Part shown: piece by piece, positions 25,234 to 34,925 of the stretch
Layout: each line of letters opens with the position of its first letter
How positions within the stretch are numbered: the stretch's first letter is position 1
NCBI GenBank assembly: GCA_024226515.1
Contig: JAAELQ010000008.1
Span: 62,001 to 126,000, forward strand
Source of the DNA: a bacterium
GTDB taxonomy: Bacteria > Acidobacteriota > Polarisedimenticolia > Polarisedimenticolales > Polarisedimenticolaceae
Length of the DNA: 64,000 nt
Direction of reading: 5' to 3'
Notes under the pieces: generated by a model
What the model was told of the DNA's origin: nothing
The model's input: only the letters and a program-made list of their open reading frames with translations
Databases searched by the model: none
Position numbers and translations under genes: made by a program

Positions 25234-27189
25234 GTGTGCGGAATCTGTGGAACCTGGAGGCTCGCGGGCGGCGCCGACCGCGACGCTCTGCGTAGCGAGG
25301 CGGAGGCGATGGCGGCGACGCTGCGCCATCGCGGCCCCGACGATTCCGGATCCTGGGTCGATGAAGCCGCAGGCGTAGGCTTCGGGCACCGGCGGCTGGC
25401 CGTGATCGACCCGACCCCGGCAGGCCACCAGCCGATGCTGTCGGCATGCGGACGCTTCGTCGTTGTCTACAACGGAGAGTTGTACAACCATCTCGACCTG
25501 CAACGGGAGCTGGCCGCGGCCGGGCACCGGGTCGACGGGTCGTCCGACACGCGTGTCCTCGTCGAGGGCTGCTCGCTGTGGGGTGTGCGCGAGACGATCC
25601 CCCGGCTGCGTGGCATGTTCGCCCTCGCCGTGTTCGATCGTCGCGAGCGCACCCTGACCCTGGCGCGCGATCGTATGGGCATCAAACCGCTCTACTGGGG
25701 CCGCATCGGTGAGCGGGTCGCCTTCGCGTCGGAGCTGAAAGCGCTGCGGCTGCACGCCGGCTGGAGCGGCGAGATCGATCGCGCGTCTCTCGCCGCCTAC
25801 CTGAGGTTCGCCTACGTGCCGTCCGGCCGTTCGATCTACCGGCAGGTGACCAAGCTGCCGCCGGGGCGGCTGGTGACGATCGATTGCGAGGGGCGCGAGC
25901 GCGCGGAGGCCTACTGGAGCCTGCGCCAGGTTGCCGGCGACGGACGCCGGGCGCGCGAGGCTGAGGTCGACGCCCGGGAGGCGATCGATCGCCTGGACGC
26001 GACGCTGCGCGATTCCGTGGAGCGCCACCTGATCTCCGACGTGCCGCTCGGCGCGTTTCTCTCGGGCGGCATCGACTCCAGCACCGTTGTCGCGCTCATG
26101 CAATCCGTGTCGCGCCGACCGGTCAAGACTTTCTCGATTGGCTCTCCCGATCCGAACTACGACGAGTCGGCGTACGCGCGCGAGATCGCGAACCACCTGG
26201 GGACGGAGCACACGGAGCTCATCGTCGAACCCGAGCACGCCCTGGACGTGATCCCGAATCTCCCGCGCTACTACGACGAGCCGTTCGCCGACTCGTCGCA
26301 GATCCCGACCTTTCTCGTCAGCGAGATGACGCGACGGCATGTCACGGTGGCGCTGTCCGGCGACGGAGGAGACGAGCTGTTCCTGGGATACAACCGTTAC
26401 CACCTGGCCCAGCGGGTCCGTCGGATGCTGAAGCTCGTTCCGCGGCCGTTGCGAAAAATCGTCGCTGGGGCGCTCGTCGCGCCGTCACCCGAAACGTGGG
26501 ACGCGGTTCTCTCTCGCATTCCCGCGGCCCGGCGCAGGTTCATCTTCGGCGACCGATTGCACAAGCTGGCGCGCGTCGTGAGTGCGCGCAACCTGGACGA
26601 GCACTACACCCGACTGGTCTCGTCGTGGGACGAGCCGGAACGACTCGCGCTCGGGGCCCGAGAGCCGGAGAGCGAGCTGCAGGACCCGACGCTGACCGGG
26701 GAGTTCTCGTCGTTCCTCGAGCGGATGGCGTACCTCGACGGGATCACTTATCTCCCCGACGATATCCTGACCAAGGTCGATCGGGCGAGCATGGCGGTCA
26801 GTCTGGAGGTGCGGGTCCCGTTGCTCGACCACGAGGTCGTCGAGCTGGCGTGGAGCCTCCCCCTCGAGCTGCGTTACCGCGCCGGGGAGACGAAGTGGCT
26901 GTTGCGTCAAGTCCTGCAGCGATATGTCCCGCGTGAGCTGATCGACAGGCCGAAGCTCGGGTTCGGCGTCCCGATCGGCGCCTGGTTGCGCGGAGCGCTG
27001 CGCGAGTGGGCCGAAGACCTGCTGTGCGAGCGAACGATGCGGTCCGAGGGTTATCTCGATCCCGCGCCCGTGCGGCGGCGCTGGCAGGAGCACCTCTCCG
27101 GTACGCGCAACTGGCATCCGTCGCTGTGGACCGTCCTCATGTTCCAGCAGTGGCTGCGCGATGCAACGTCCACCCGACCGCCGCAGTGA
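25234..27189 (+). CDS. asnB: Asparagine synthase (glutamine-hydrolysing)
   Basis: A 651-residue two-domain enzyme. After the GTG initiator, Cys2 (MCGICG) is the glutaminase nucleophile of the class II amidotransferase domain, with [16 protein letters not shown] and YNGELYNH. The C-terminal synthetase domain has the PP-loop S277-[37 protein letters not shown] and a helical end [16 protein letters not shown]. In exopolysaccharide loci this family often amidates sugar uronic acids or a carrier instead of making free asparagine, so the in vivo substrate is open. Length is normal. Its 3' end overlaps the convergent phospho-sugar transferase gene by 53 nt. Confidence 0.93.
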   Translation: MCGICGTWRLAGGADRDALRSEAEAMAATLRHRGPDDSGSWVDEAAGVGFGHRRLAVIDPTPAGHQPMLSACGRFVVVYNGELYNHLDLQRELAAAGHRVDGSSDTRVLVEGCSLWGVRETIPRLRGMFALAVFDRRERTLTLARDRMGIKPLYWGRIGERVAFASELKALRLHAGWSGEIDRASLAAYLRFAYVPSGRSIYRQVTKLPPGRLVTIDCEGRERAEAYWSLRQVAGDGRRAREAEVDAREAIDRLDATLRDSVERHLISDVPLGAFLSGGIDSSTVVALMQSVSRRPVKTFSIGSPDPNYDESAYAREIANHLGTEHTELIVEPEHALDVIPNLPRYYDEPFADSSQIPTFLVSEMTRRHVTVALSGDGGDELFLGYNRYHLAQRVRRMLKLVPRPLRKIVAGALVAPSPETWDAVLSRIPAARRRFIFGDRLHKLARVVSARNLDEHYTRLVSSWDEPERLALGAREPESELQDPTLTGEFSSFLERMAYLDGITYLPDDILTKVDRASMAVSLEVRVPLLDHEVVELAWSLPLELRYRAGETKWLLRQVLQRYVPRELIDRPKLGFGVPIGAWLRGALREWAEDLLCERTMRSEGYLDPAPVRRRWQEHLSGTRNWHPSLWTVLMFQQWLRDATSTRPPQ

Positions 27190-28156
27190 CGACCGCGCAC
27201 AACGCGAGCGCGGCGGGTGCCGGGAGGAGCGTGGCCACACAGCCGCCGGCCGCGAACAGCCCGGCCAGGGCATAGCTCACGCCGGCGACGCGCCGCGCGC
27301 TCCAGCCGCGGTCGGACCACTGGTCGTAGTAGTGCCTGCGGTCGCCCTGCATCAGCGGGCGTCCCTCACGCAGGCGTTGCGTGACCGTCGCAGCGAGCGC
27401 GAGCAGCGGCAGGCCGAAGGCGAACAGCGCCGTCAGCAGCCCCCGCCCGCCCCCGCCGCGCGCCGGCGACAGCATCGCGCTCGCGATCCCGAACCCCAGC
27501 AGCAACGAGCCCGCGTCGCCCATGAAGATCCCGGCGCGGTGCAGGTTGAACGGCAGGAAGCCGAACGCAGCGCCCGCCAGCGCCAGCGAGAGCACCAGCG
27601 CGCGCGCGTTCGCGCCGGAATCCGAGCCGACGAGCGCCAGCGCCGCGAGCCCCAGCGCGGAGATCCCCACGACGCCGGCGCACAGCCCGTCCATGCCGTC
27701 GATCAGGTTCGTGGCGGTGCATGCCACGGCGGTGATTCCGATCGCGAGGGCCAGGTCGAGCGGCCCTGCGCGATGTGCCAGCGCGGGCACGAGCGCCACG
27801 ACCGCGATCGCGCCGAGCTTGATTCCGGGCGACAGCGGACGGATGTCGTCGAGCAGCCCGAGGCTCGTCACGGCGAGACCGGCGACCAGGAGCGCAAGCG
27901 TCACGAGCGTGTCGCGACCGGTGGCAAGCGAGGGCGCGATACCCACCGCCCAGCCGGCGAGGATGGCGACGCCGCCGAGATACGGCGTCGGTATGCGGTG
28001 CGGCTTGAGCCGGCCGTCGGGCCGATCGCAGAGATCGAAGCGTCGCGCGACGAGGCGGCATGCGGGCGTGACCGCGAGCGTCACGACGAACGACGAGACG
28101 AGAACGGGCCAGTGCTCGGCCGCGGCGCTCCACGCACGCGAAAGCAGATCAGGCAC
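27137..28156 (-). CDS. MraY/WecA-family undecaprenyl-phosphate sugar-1-phosphate transferase
   Basis: A 339-residue polytopic enzyme with about ten membrane segments. The GTG at 28156 is chosen because the frame further upstream lies inside the GNAT gene and lacks membrane character; it gives the natural start VPDLLSRAW. Signature motifs: [14 protein letters not shown] (DxxHxxPTPxxGG type), [42 protein letters not shown] and DRRHYYDQW, where WecA proteins have HH after DRR. It should start a glycan by loading sugar-1-phosphate onto undecaprenyl phosphate in the inner membrane. It overlaps the upstream GNAT gene by 8 nt, suggesting one transcript, and the convergent asnB by 53 nt. Confidence 0.87.
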   Translation of the reverse strand: MPDLLSRAWSAAAEHWPVLVSSFVVTLAVTPACRLVARRFDLCDRPDGRLKPHRIPTPYLGGVAILAGWAVGIAPSLATGRDTLVTLALLVAGLAVTSLGLLDDIRPLSPGIKLGAIAVVALVPALAHRAGPLDLALAIGITAVACTATNLIDGMDGLCAGVVGISALGLAALALVGSDSGANARALVLSLALAGAAFGFLPFNLHRAGIFMGDAGSLLLGFGIASAMLSPARGGGGRGLLTALFAFGLPLLALAATVTQRLREGRPLMQGDRRHYYDQWSDRGWSARRVAGVSYALAGLFAAGGCVATLLPAPAALALCAVVTAAVGWTLHRAATAGT

Positions 28157-28829
28157 CCCCGCGCCGCGTCGTCTCGAGCAGATACACGTTGGTCGGAGTT
28201 CCGTGGCTGAGAATCCTCGCGGCCGGCGATCCGCCTCGCGCGCTGTAGAACGCGTTGGCTCGTTCGATTCCGGCGCCGACGAGGACGCGGCAACTCTTCC
28301 GGCCGCGCCTGTGAAACTCGCGTGTGACCGCGGCCAGCAGGTCGTCTGCGACTCCCGTCCCGCGCAGTTCCGGCTCGAGCGCGATGGAGAGTAGTTCGGC
28401 GTCGGGAAGCCGGCGATCGACACGCCGGGGGTGCGACAGCGTCTCGAGCATCCTGCGCAGCGTGCTCGGGCTGGTCGCATGGCGCAGCAGCAGGATCGCG
28501 TAGAGCCAGCCGCGGCGCAGCAGAATGGAGCGGTACAGGCGCGAGACGTCCTCGGCACCGCATGCGAAGCCGACGACACGTTCGTCGCGGTCCACCGCGA
28601 CGAACAGGATCGCGTCGCGGCTGCCGTGCATCGCGCGATACAGGTGCGTCAGGAAGCGCCGGCCGAGACTGCTGAGAAAGCCGGTCGGGATCTGCTCGAC
28701 GTGACAGCGCGCAACGTGCTCCGCGTCGGCCGCCCGCATCGGGCGCACCACGACCTTGCTCCCGGCGAGGCCGGCGCCGCTTGGGCTACGCGTGCTCGGG
28801 GTTGACGTCATCGTCGTCCTTTTCGCCAT
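28149..28829 (-). CDS. GNAT-family N-acetyltransferase in the glycan region
   Basis: A 226-residue cytoplasmic protein with GNAT fold: PMRAADAEHVARCHVEQIP at the N-terminus, core strands VVGFACGAE, the acetyl-CoA loop LSIALEPELRGTGVADDLLAA (R/Q-x-x-G-x-G/A form) and a C-terminal ERANAFYSARG. It should acetylate an amine using acetyl-CoA. Its coupling (8-nt overlap) to the sugar-phosphate transferase suggests an amino sugar substrate, by position only. A second ATG seven residues in (MTSTPS) has AAAAGGACG just ahead and may be the true start. Confidence 0.82.
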   Translation of the reverse strand: MAKRTTMTSTPSTRSPSGAGLAGSKVVVRPMRAADAEHVARCHVEQIPTGFLSSLGRRFLTHLYRAMHGSRDAILFVAVDRDERVVGFACGAEDVSRLYRSILLRRGWLYAILLLRHATSPSTLRRMLETLSHPRRVDRRLPDAELLSIALEPELRGTGVADDLLAAVTREFHRRGRKSCRVLVGAGIERANAFYSARGGSPAARILSHGTPTNVYLLETTRRGGA

Positions 28830-28888
28830 GACGTACGTCGCGGTTGACGATTATGCAACGAAACAGACCCGCCACCGCGCAAAATTCA

Positions 28889-28920
28889 CGGCAGAACCAG
28901 TCGATTCTGCTTGTCTGCCG
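28889..28920 (+). promoter_or_regulatory. Nested inverted repeats upstream of the repetitive secreted protein gene
   Basis: Outer arms CGGCAGA (28889-28895) and TCTGCCG (28914-28920) enclose inner arms GCAGAA (28891-28896) and TTCTGC (28905-28910). The set lies 62 nt before the TTG start at 28982 and also within 60-90 nt of the divergent GNAT start. It looks like an operator or an RNA switchable between two hairpins. Confidence 0.35.
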
Positions 28921-28981
28921 TTTCGTTTGACGGTACGCTCGCCCTCAGGGGAGAGCCAACGATCGTCCCGAGGAGTCTTCC

Positions 28982-31387
28982 TTGAAGCAGCAAATCCGAG
29001 CGCTCGCGCCGCTGCTGATCGGCGCACTGAGTATCCTCGCGCCCACGGCGCACGCCGCGGTCACATCGTGGACCAACCCCTCGGGCGGCGACTGGTTCAA
29101 CCCGGCCAACTGGAGCGCGGGTGTTCCCGGGCAGCAGGACGACGCGATCATCGACCGGCCCGGCTCGTACACCGTCGACCTCGTCGGCGGCGCCGCCAAC
29201 GTCGCCTCGCTTACGTTGGCCGCCCCCGACGCCACGCTGCTCAACGAGGGCTTCCTCACGGTCAACGGTACGCTCGACGTCGGCGGCGGCACGCTCGACG
29301 GCAACGGCAGCGTGGTGGTCAACGGGCTGCTGCGGTTCACGCGCGGCTCGATCGGCGGCAGCGGCACGCTGGAGGTCAACGGCGACATGGCGTTCTCGGC
29401 GCCGACGACCAAGACGATATCCGGGCGCAGCGTGACGACGTTCGGCAACGTGTCGTGGACCGACGGCAACATCTCGACGACGAGCGGCATCTCCTGGCAC
29501 CAGGCGGACGGCACGCTGGTCGTGAACAGCGACGCGACGTGGAGCGACGACGGGACGGGGACGCTCGTGTTCGACGCCGCGCTGCACGTCACCGGCGATG
29601 GTTCACTGCCTCCGTTTCACGGCGGTCCGACGCAGGTGATGGCGATCGATTCCGGGAAGCTCCTGCGCGTCAACGGCGGGGGGACGCTGGACGGCTCGAT
29701 CGTGACGCTGGGCTCGCTGGCCCCGGCGAACGGGCTGTTCTCCTTCCGCCCGTCGAGCAGCCTGACGGGCTCGGGCGAGGTGGTCGTCGGATCGGGCGCC
29801 GAGGTGCGGCTCGACACCGACGTCTCGATGACCGGCGGCTCGTGGACCGTCGACGGCGGCTCGCTGACGGTCTGGAGCGGCCGGCGGTTTCTGCCGGGCT
29901 CCGACCTGCGGGTCACCGACGGCGACCTGCGTTTCGCGTCGGGAAGTTCGGGAGCGGCGACCCAGGTCCCCACGCTGGAGCTCTCCGGCGGGAACGTCCG
30001 CGTGGACGGCACGCTGGTGGTCAACACCAGCCTCGATCAGTCCTTCGGGACGCTCTGGGTCCTCGGAGAGCTGACCGCCGCCGGCGCGCACAAGAGCGGT
30101 GGGTACACGAGCACGGAGGCGGGCGGGACGCTGGTGATCGGCGGCATCTTCGACCTCTCGGGCGGCACGCTCGCGACCGCCGCCGCGGCCGGGTCGCCCT
30201 ATGCCGGCACGCTCGCGCCCGGCGTCGTGCTGCTCGATTCGGTGATCCAGACCGGCGGGGCCCTGGACGGCATAGGCGGCACCATCGACGTCGGCGGCAC
30301 GTATAGCTGGCGGGCCGGTGCGTGGGACGGCGGCGGCACGCTGGTTATCCAGGATCTGCTGACGATCGAGGGTTCGTCGCAGAAGACGCTCGGCGATCGA
30401 CGCGTCGTGACGAGCGGGGGCGTGGACTGGATCGACGGCGACGTCGTGGGGTCCGGAGGCTTCGTCTGGAAGCAGCTCCAGGGGCCGTTCGCCATGAGCA
30501 ACACCGACGGCAACTGGACCGGCACGGGCACGCTCGTGGTTCTGGGCGAACTCTCCACCGTGTCCGGCGGATCGATCGCGGTCGACCCCGTGCTGCGCAT
30601 CGCGAGTCTGGGCACGCTCGACGTGCGCGGCCTGTCGCGGTTGAGCCTGGGCTCGCTCACGCTGGACGGCGACCTTCGCGTCAATGGCGACCTCAGCGTG
30701 CGCGGCGCCGATCTGGTCTGCGGCAGTCCGGGCGGCGGACTTCCCGGCTGCGAATCGAGCACGTTCGTCAGCGACGGCACGCTGGTGGTCTTCAACGGTC
30801 TGACCCACGACTACAGCGACGCGCGCGCGTGGAGCTTCTCTCCCGGGTCGAGACTGCGCATCGCCGGCGGTGTTCTGGCCGACGTCGACGACTGGCCGCG
30901 CTGGACCGCGCTGGAGATCGCGGGCGAGGACCTCGGGCCGGGTCAGCAGGGGGTCCCGAACTTCGACGTCTCGGAGCTGTCGATCGCTCCGGGCGCGCGC
31001 CTGCTGCTGGAAGATCGCGTCGACAACCTGGGCCTCGGCGCGGCCGAGGCGTTGTACGTCGACACGCTGACCTTCGACGACGCGGATGGGCGAATCAACC
31101 TGAACGGACGGCGGCTGTACTACAACCAACTGTTCGGCAACCCCGCGCAGATCGTCGACGAGCCGGTGATCCACGTGGGTCTGTCGAAGAACGACGCCCA
31201 GGGCGCGGTCAATCTCGTCTGGTCGACCAACGGCTTCCCACCGTTCCGCGTGCTGCGCAGCGCGTTCGCCGACGCCGGTTTCTCGGCGATCACGCCGCAG
31301 GGCGGTACCAACCAGTCGGCCTGGGACGACGGCGTGCTGTTCGACGGACAGACCTACTATTACCTGGTCGAGCGCGAGGTCCCGTAG
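28982..31387 (+). CDS. Secreted repetitive beta-helix-like protein
   Basis: An 801-residue exported protein with TTG start, AGGAG 6 nt upstream and a signal peptide ending AHA (residues 1-25). The mature start WTNPSGGDWFNPANWSAGVP is a motif often seen at the head of large secreted adhesin-like proteins. The body is a long series of loose units containing G-T-L-x-V-x-G, G-G-x-L-D-G or similar, consistent with a right-handed beta-solenoid. The end, ITPQGGTNQSAWDDGVLFDG then YYYLVEREVP, resembles a small FN3-like closing domain, and no autotransporter barrel or sorting signal is visible. A surface or matrix role is likely given the glycan genes on both sides. No enzymatic motif is apparent. Confidence 0.75.
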   Translation: MKQQIRALAPLLIGALSILAPTAHAAVTSWTNPSGGDWFNPANWSAGVPGQQDDAIIDRPGSYTVDLVGGAANVASLTLAAPDATLLNEGFLTVNGTLDVGGGTLDGNGSVVVNGLLRFTRGSIGGSGTLEVNGDMAFSAPTTKTISGRSVTTFGNVSWTDGNISTTSGISWHQADGTLVVNSDATWSDDGTGTLVFDAALHVTGDGSLPPFHGGPTQVMAIDSGKLLRVNGGGTLDGSIVTLGSLAPANGLFSFRPSSSLTGSGEVVVGSGAEVRLDTDVSMTGGSWTVDGGSLTVWSGRRFLPGSDLRVTDGDLRFASGSSGAATQVPTLELSGGNVRVDGTLVVNTSLDQSFGTLWVLGELTAAGAHKSGGYTSTEAGGTLVIGGIFDLSGGTLATAAAAGSPYAGTLAPGVVLLDSVIQTGGALDGIGGTIDVGGTYSWRAGAWDGGGTLVIQDLLTIEGSSQKTLGDRRVVTSGGVDWIDGDVVGSGGFVWKQLQGPFAMSNTDGNWTGTGTLVVLGELSTVSGGSIAVDPVLRIASLGTLDVRGLSRLSLGSLTLDGDLRVNGDLSVRGADLVCGSPGGGLPGCESSTFVSDGTLVVFNGLTHDYSDARAWSFSPGSRLRIAGGVLADVDDWPRWTALEIAGEDLGPGQQGVPNFDVSELSIAPGARLLLEDRVDNLGLGAAEALYVDTLTFDDADGRINLNGRRLYYNQLFGNPAQIVDEPVIHVGLSKNDAQGAVNLVWSTNGFPPFRVLRSAFADAGFSAITPQGGTNQSAWDDGVLFDGQTYYYLVEREVP

Positions 31388-31396
31388 CCTCCGGCT

Positions 31397-33613
31397 TCAG
31401 TTGCCGAAGGTGACGCGCGTCATCCACGCGTGCTCGTCGCGCCAGCGCTCGCGCAGCGGTTCGGGCAGGGCGTCCATCACGCGCGCGTAGGCCGCCGCGA
31501 CGCCGTCCGCCTGCTTGGCCTGCAGGTGGGCCTTCATCGCGGCGTCCCCGATCGGCATCAGGGCGATCGGGTCGAGGACCTCCTCTTCGAGCATCATGCC
31601 GATCGCGCGGTCGTAGCGCGCGGCCGCCTCGGCGTCCCGCCCCTGCGCCTCGAACACGTCGCCGCGCAGGACTACCGATCGAACGCGGCGCGCGAACGTG
31701 TCCGCGACACGCTCGGCCTGCTCGGCCATGACGAACGCCTCGTCCAGCCGCTCGGCCTGGAACAGCGCACTGGCGTGCAGTATGGCGACCTCGCCGGCGT
31801 TGTCGACCGTGCGTCGTCGTTCGGTGACGCGCCAGAACAGCTCCGCTGCCTCGATCACCTCGTCGTTGTGCCCCAGCAGCGCCGCCAGGCGGGCGCGCAG
31901 CGCCTGGCTCAGCGCGTCCTGGGGCGGATCGAACTCCCCGCCCTCGCGCCACAGCGCCAGCGCGTCCTCGGAGCGTCCGACCTTCTCGTAGAGCAGCCCC
32001 AGCCGTACGACGCCCAGGGTGACGACCTGCGGCCGCGCGATCATCTGCTCCAGCACCGCGATCGCCTCGTCGGTCTCGCCGCGGTCGGCGAGGATGCCGC
32101 CCAGATTGGACAGGCCGCGGATGTAGTGCGGGTGCGACGTTCTGAGCTCGCGCAGGATGGCGACGGCGCGCTCGGTGCCTTCCGGATCGCGCGCTCGCGC
32201 GTGATAGTGGGCCATCGCCAGCTCGTTGCGCGGGCGCAGCCGGTCGGGCGCCTTGCGTGCGGCGTCGGTCCACAGGTGAACAGCATCGCGCCACGCGGCG
32301 GAGTTGCGTGCGGCCGTGCTCGCCGCGAGGATCAGCGGAAGCGCGACGGCGACGACGAGCGCCGGCCGGCGCCACGCCGGTCTGTCGGCAATCGCCGCCA
32401 GCGCCGCGGCGAGGATCAGCGTGGCTCCGGCCAGGCCCACGACGTAGCGGTACTCCAGTAGCGGCTGCAGCCCCGGCGTGAGCGAATTCGGACCGAGGCC
32501 CACGAAGACGACCCAAACGCCGAGACCGGCCAGCGCCGGTCGCGGGCGTCGCGTCGCGGGCGCGAGCAGGGCGAACAGCGCCAGCCCGCACACGGCGAGG
32601 ATCGCCGGCAGCGTCGTCCACGGGCCGAACGGCCCCGAGCTCCAGACGATCGGGTGATCGATCGTCTGCCGGCCCCACGGTGCGACGACCAGCGAAAGCC
32701 AGATCACGAACGAGCGCGTCTGCGTCAACCAGTAGCTCGTCGCGGAGTAATCGAACGTTTGGCCCAGCCCGTAGGCGTCGTTCGAAATCGTTCCCGTCTG
32801 CGCGAAGTTCTGCGAGACGCGGTAGTGAACTTGCTCCAGGCCCGCCGGACGCAGCGGTTCGAGCCCGGGAAGCAGCAGCCATAGCAGCAACAGCGCGACG
32901 AATGCGGGCGGGCCGACGATCGCCAGCCAGCGCCGAGCGGGACGCATGTCGGCCCAGCGCGCGCGCAGGCGCCCGACCTCGGTCACGTAGAACACGCCCA
33001 GGCCGACACCCCACGGGAAGAACGCGCCGACCTCCTTCGAATAGGTCGACAGCAGTACCGCCAGCGCGACCCCGCCCCACGCGACGACGCGGCGCAGGCC
33101 GGCGGAGCCCAGGCCGGAGACGAACAGCGCGATCGCGGCGAAGGTGAACAGCGCCGCCAGCGAGGAACCGCGCGCCGCGGGGTAGTTGACGGCCTCGCTG
33201 ACCAGCGGGTGCGTGCCGAACAACGCCGCGGCCAGCGTCGCGGTCTCGAACCCCGCCGGCAGTTCCAGGCGACGCGCCACGGCGAGCCACGCGCTCCACA
33301 ACGCCAGCACCGCCAGGGCGTGGATCAAGAGGCTCGTCGTGTGGAACGGCCGCGGATCGACGGCGAGCGGGTCCGCTCCGCCGCGCAGATAGTCCCAGCG
33401 GTAGGTGAGAAACGTCAGGCTGCGCAGCTTCGCGACGCGCAGCAGCTCGTCCAGCGGACCGGAGACCGCCGGGCGGATCGTGGCGCCCGACTCGGTGCTG
33501 CCGTCGAGGAAGTAGCGCCAGTCGTCGTAGAAGAACCCGCCGTCGAGCACCGCGACGTAGGGCAGCGTCGAGACGGCGACCAGCATCGCGGCGACGGCGA
33601 GGAAGACTCGCAC
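31397..33613 (-). CDS. Polytopic GT-C-like membrane protein with C-terminal TPR repeats
   Basis: About 738 residues from the GTG at 33613, the first start that does not invade the divergent glycosyltransferase gene; an ATG at 33733 would overlap it. After membrane segment 1 the loop reads GGFFYDDWRYFLDG, with the acidic pair that marks GT-C dolichol- or polyprenyl-sugar-dependent glycosyltransferases (TMTC/O-mannosyltransferase-like). About ten membrane segments follow up to about residue 440, then a soluble C-terminus of tetratricopeptide-like units (ELAMAHYHARARDPEGTERA, LSNLGGILADRGETDEAIAV and further). Such proteins are thought to glycosylate exported proteins or lipids. It is divergent from the GT4 gene at 33695, supporting a role in glycan or glycoprotein assembly. 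Confidence 0.72.
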   Translation of the reverse strand: MRVFLAVAAMLVAVSTLPYVAVLDGGFFYDDWRYFLDGSTESGATIRPAVSGPLDELLRVAKLRSLTFLTYRWDYLRGGADPLAVDPRPFHTTSLLIHALAVLALWSAWLAVARRLELPAGFETATLAAALFGTHPLVSEAVNYPAARGSSLAALFTFAAIALFVSGLGSAGLRRVVAWGGVALAVLLSTYSKEVGAFFPWGVGLGVFYVTEVGRLRARWADMRPARRWLAIVGPPAFVALLLLWLLLPGLEPLRPAGLEQVHYRVSQNFAQTGTISNDAYGLGQTFDYSATSYWLTQTRSFVIWLSLVVAPWGRQTIDHPIVWSSGPFGPWTTLPAILAVCGLALFALLAPATRRPRPALAGLGVWVVFVGLGPNSLTPGLQPLLEYRYVVGLAGATLILAAALAAIADRPAWRRPALVVAVALPLILAASTAARNSAAWRDAVHLWTDAARKAPDRLRPRNELAMAHYHARARDPEGTERAVAILRELRTSHPHYIRGLSNLGGILADRGETDEAIAVLEQMIARPQVVTLGVVRLGLLYEKVGRSEDALALWREGGEFDPPQDALSQALRARLAALLGHNDEVIEAAELFWRVTERRRTVDNAGEVAILHASALFQAERLDEAFVMAEQAERVADTFARRVRSVVLRGDVFEAQGRDAEAAARYDRAIGMMLEEEVLDPIALMPIGDAAMKAHLQAKQADGVAAAYARVMDALPEPLRERWRDEHAWMTRVTFGN

Positions 33614-33694
33614 CGACGGCGCGCCGCGCTCCGGCGTCGAACTCGATTGGCTCAGGTCGGCGATGCTCTCCCCCGGCGCGTCTAGAATGGCCGG

Positions 33695-34846
33695 GTGCCC
33701 GAGCCCTCCCAGCCGCGACTTCGCGTCGTTCATCTTATGTCGATCTACCTCGGCGAGCGCGGGATCCTCGAATCGAAACTGAGGGCGCTGGCCGCGTTTC
33801 CGGAGATCGAGCCGCTGCTGGTCACGCCGCCTGCCGACCCGGATCTCATCGTGCCGCCGACGGCGGTGGAACACACCGCGGTTCCGCTGGTGCGGCCGAT
33901 CTCGCCGCTACGCGATCTGCGGTCGCTGGTGGCGCTCGTGCGCCTGCTGCGTCGCCTGCGCCCCGATGTGCTGCACACGCACGCCGCCAAGCCGGGTTTC
34001 CTCGGCGCCTACGCCGGCCGGATCGCGGGCGTTCCGCGCGTCGTGCACACGTACCACGGGCTGCCGTTCTACGCCGGACAGTCGCCGTTCGCCCGGCGCC
34101 TGATTCGCGCCCTCGAGCGCCGAGCGTGTCGCAAGCGGCACCACGTCCTGAGTCAGAACCGAGGCGATATTCCCGCGATCTCCGAGCTGGTCGGCGGCAG
34201 GCCCGTGCATCACGAGAGCAACGGCGTCGATGTAGCAACGCTGCGCGAGGAGCGCGCGCGACACCGTCACGCGGGCGACGCGGTCTGGGGCGAAGGGGAG
34301 TTCCGCCTGCTGTCGATCAGCCGACTCGAGCCGGTGAAGCGCGTGCACGACTTCGTCGAGCTGATCCGCATCCTCCGTTCCGACGGACGACGGGTCAGTG
34401 CCGCGGTGGCCGGCCCCGGAAGACTGCATCGCTCGCTGGAGAAGCTGGCCGCGGACCGCGGAGTAGTCGAGCATCTTCGATTCCTCGGCTGGCGCGCCGA
34501 CGTGTGCGGCCTGATCGACTCCGCGGATGCCGTCGCCCTGTGCTCGGAGAAGGAGGGCGTTCCGCGTTCGTTGATGGAGGCGATGGCGCTGGGCAAGCCG
34601 GTCGTGGCCACCGACGTCGTCGGAACGAACGAGCTCGTGCTGGATGGTGAGACGGGGTACGTGACGCCTCTCGGAGACCCCTCGGCCATGGCGCGGCGCG
34701 TGGCCTCGCTGATCGAAGACCCGCAGGCCCGGGCACGCATGGGGGCTGCCGGCAGGCAGCGCATCGAGGCGTGCTTCGACGATCGCGAGATCGCGGCGCG
34801 CTGGCGCGAGTTGTACCTGCAGCTGTGTCCGCGGCCGCGCGGTTGA
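33695..34846 (+). CDS. GT4-family glycosyltransferase
   Basis: A 383-residue GT-B enzyme starting with GTG. The acceptor domain begins RLRVVHLMSIYLGERG with LHTHAAKPGFLGAYAGRIAG (H-x-H-x-x-K motif); the donor domain has LSISRLEPVKRVHDFVEL, VAGPGRLHRSLE, and EKEGVPRSLMEAMALGKPVV, with the complete E-x7-E pair. It should add a sugar to a lipid- or polymer-linked acceptor at the cytoplasmic membrane face. A TAGAAT box ends 6 nt before the GTG and no Shine-Dalgarno is present, so the transcript may be leaderless. Close paralogue in family, not in sequence, of the GT at 22004. Confidence 0.9.
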   Translation: MPEPSQPRLRVVHLMSIYLGERGILESKLRALAAFPEIEPLLVTPPADPDLIVPPTAVEHTAVPLVRPISPLRDLRSLVALVRLLRRLRPDVLHTHAAKPGFLGAYAGRIAGVPRVVHTYHGLPFYAGQSPFARRLIRALERRACRKRHHVLSQNRGDIPAISELVGGRPVHHESNGVDVATLREERARHRHAGDAVWGEGEFRLLSISRLEPVKRVHDFVELIRILRSDGRRVSAAVAGPGRLHRSLEKLAADRGVVEHLRFLGWRADVCGLIDSADAVALCSEKEGVPRSLMEAMALGKPVVATDVVGTNELVLDGETGYVTPLGDPSAMARRVASLIEDPQARARMGAAGRQRIEACFDDREIAARWRELYLQLCPRPRG

Positions 34847-34925
34847 CTTTTACCCGCCCGTTACACGCCGCGGGAAGACAGTGCGGTACAACCATCCACG
34901 TCGTCAATTGCTCGTGGAGGAACCC

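Noticed and set aside
28157..28579. N-terminal extension of the sugar-phosphate transferase
   Set aside because: The added residues are Cys/Arg/Ser-rich, lie antiphase within the GNAT gene and match no MraY-family start.
33614..33874. N-terminal extension of the GT-C/TPR protein up to 33733 or 33874
   Set aside because: It would overlap the divergent glycosyltransferase coding region and adds polar, low-complexity sequence before the first membrane segment.
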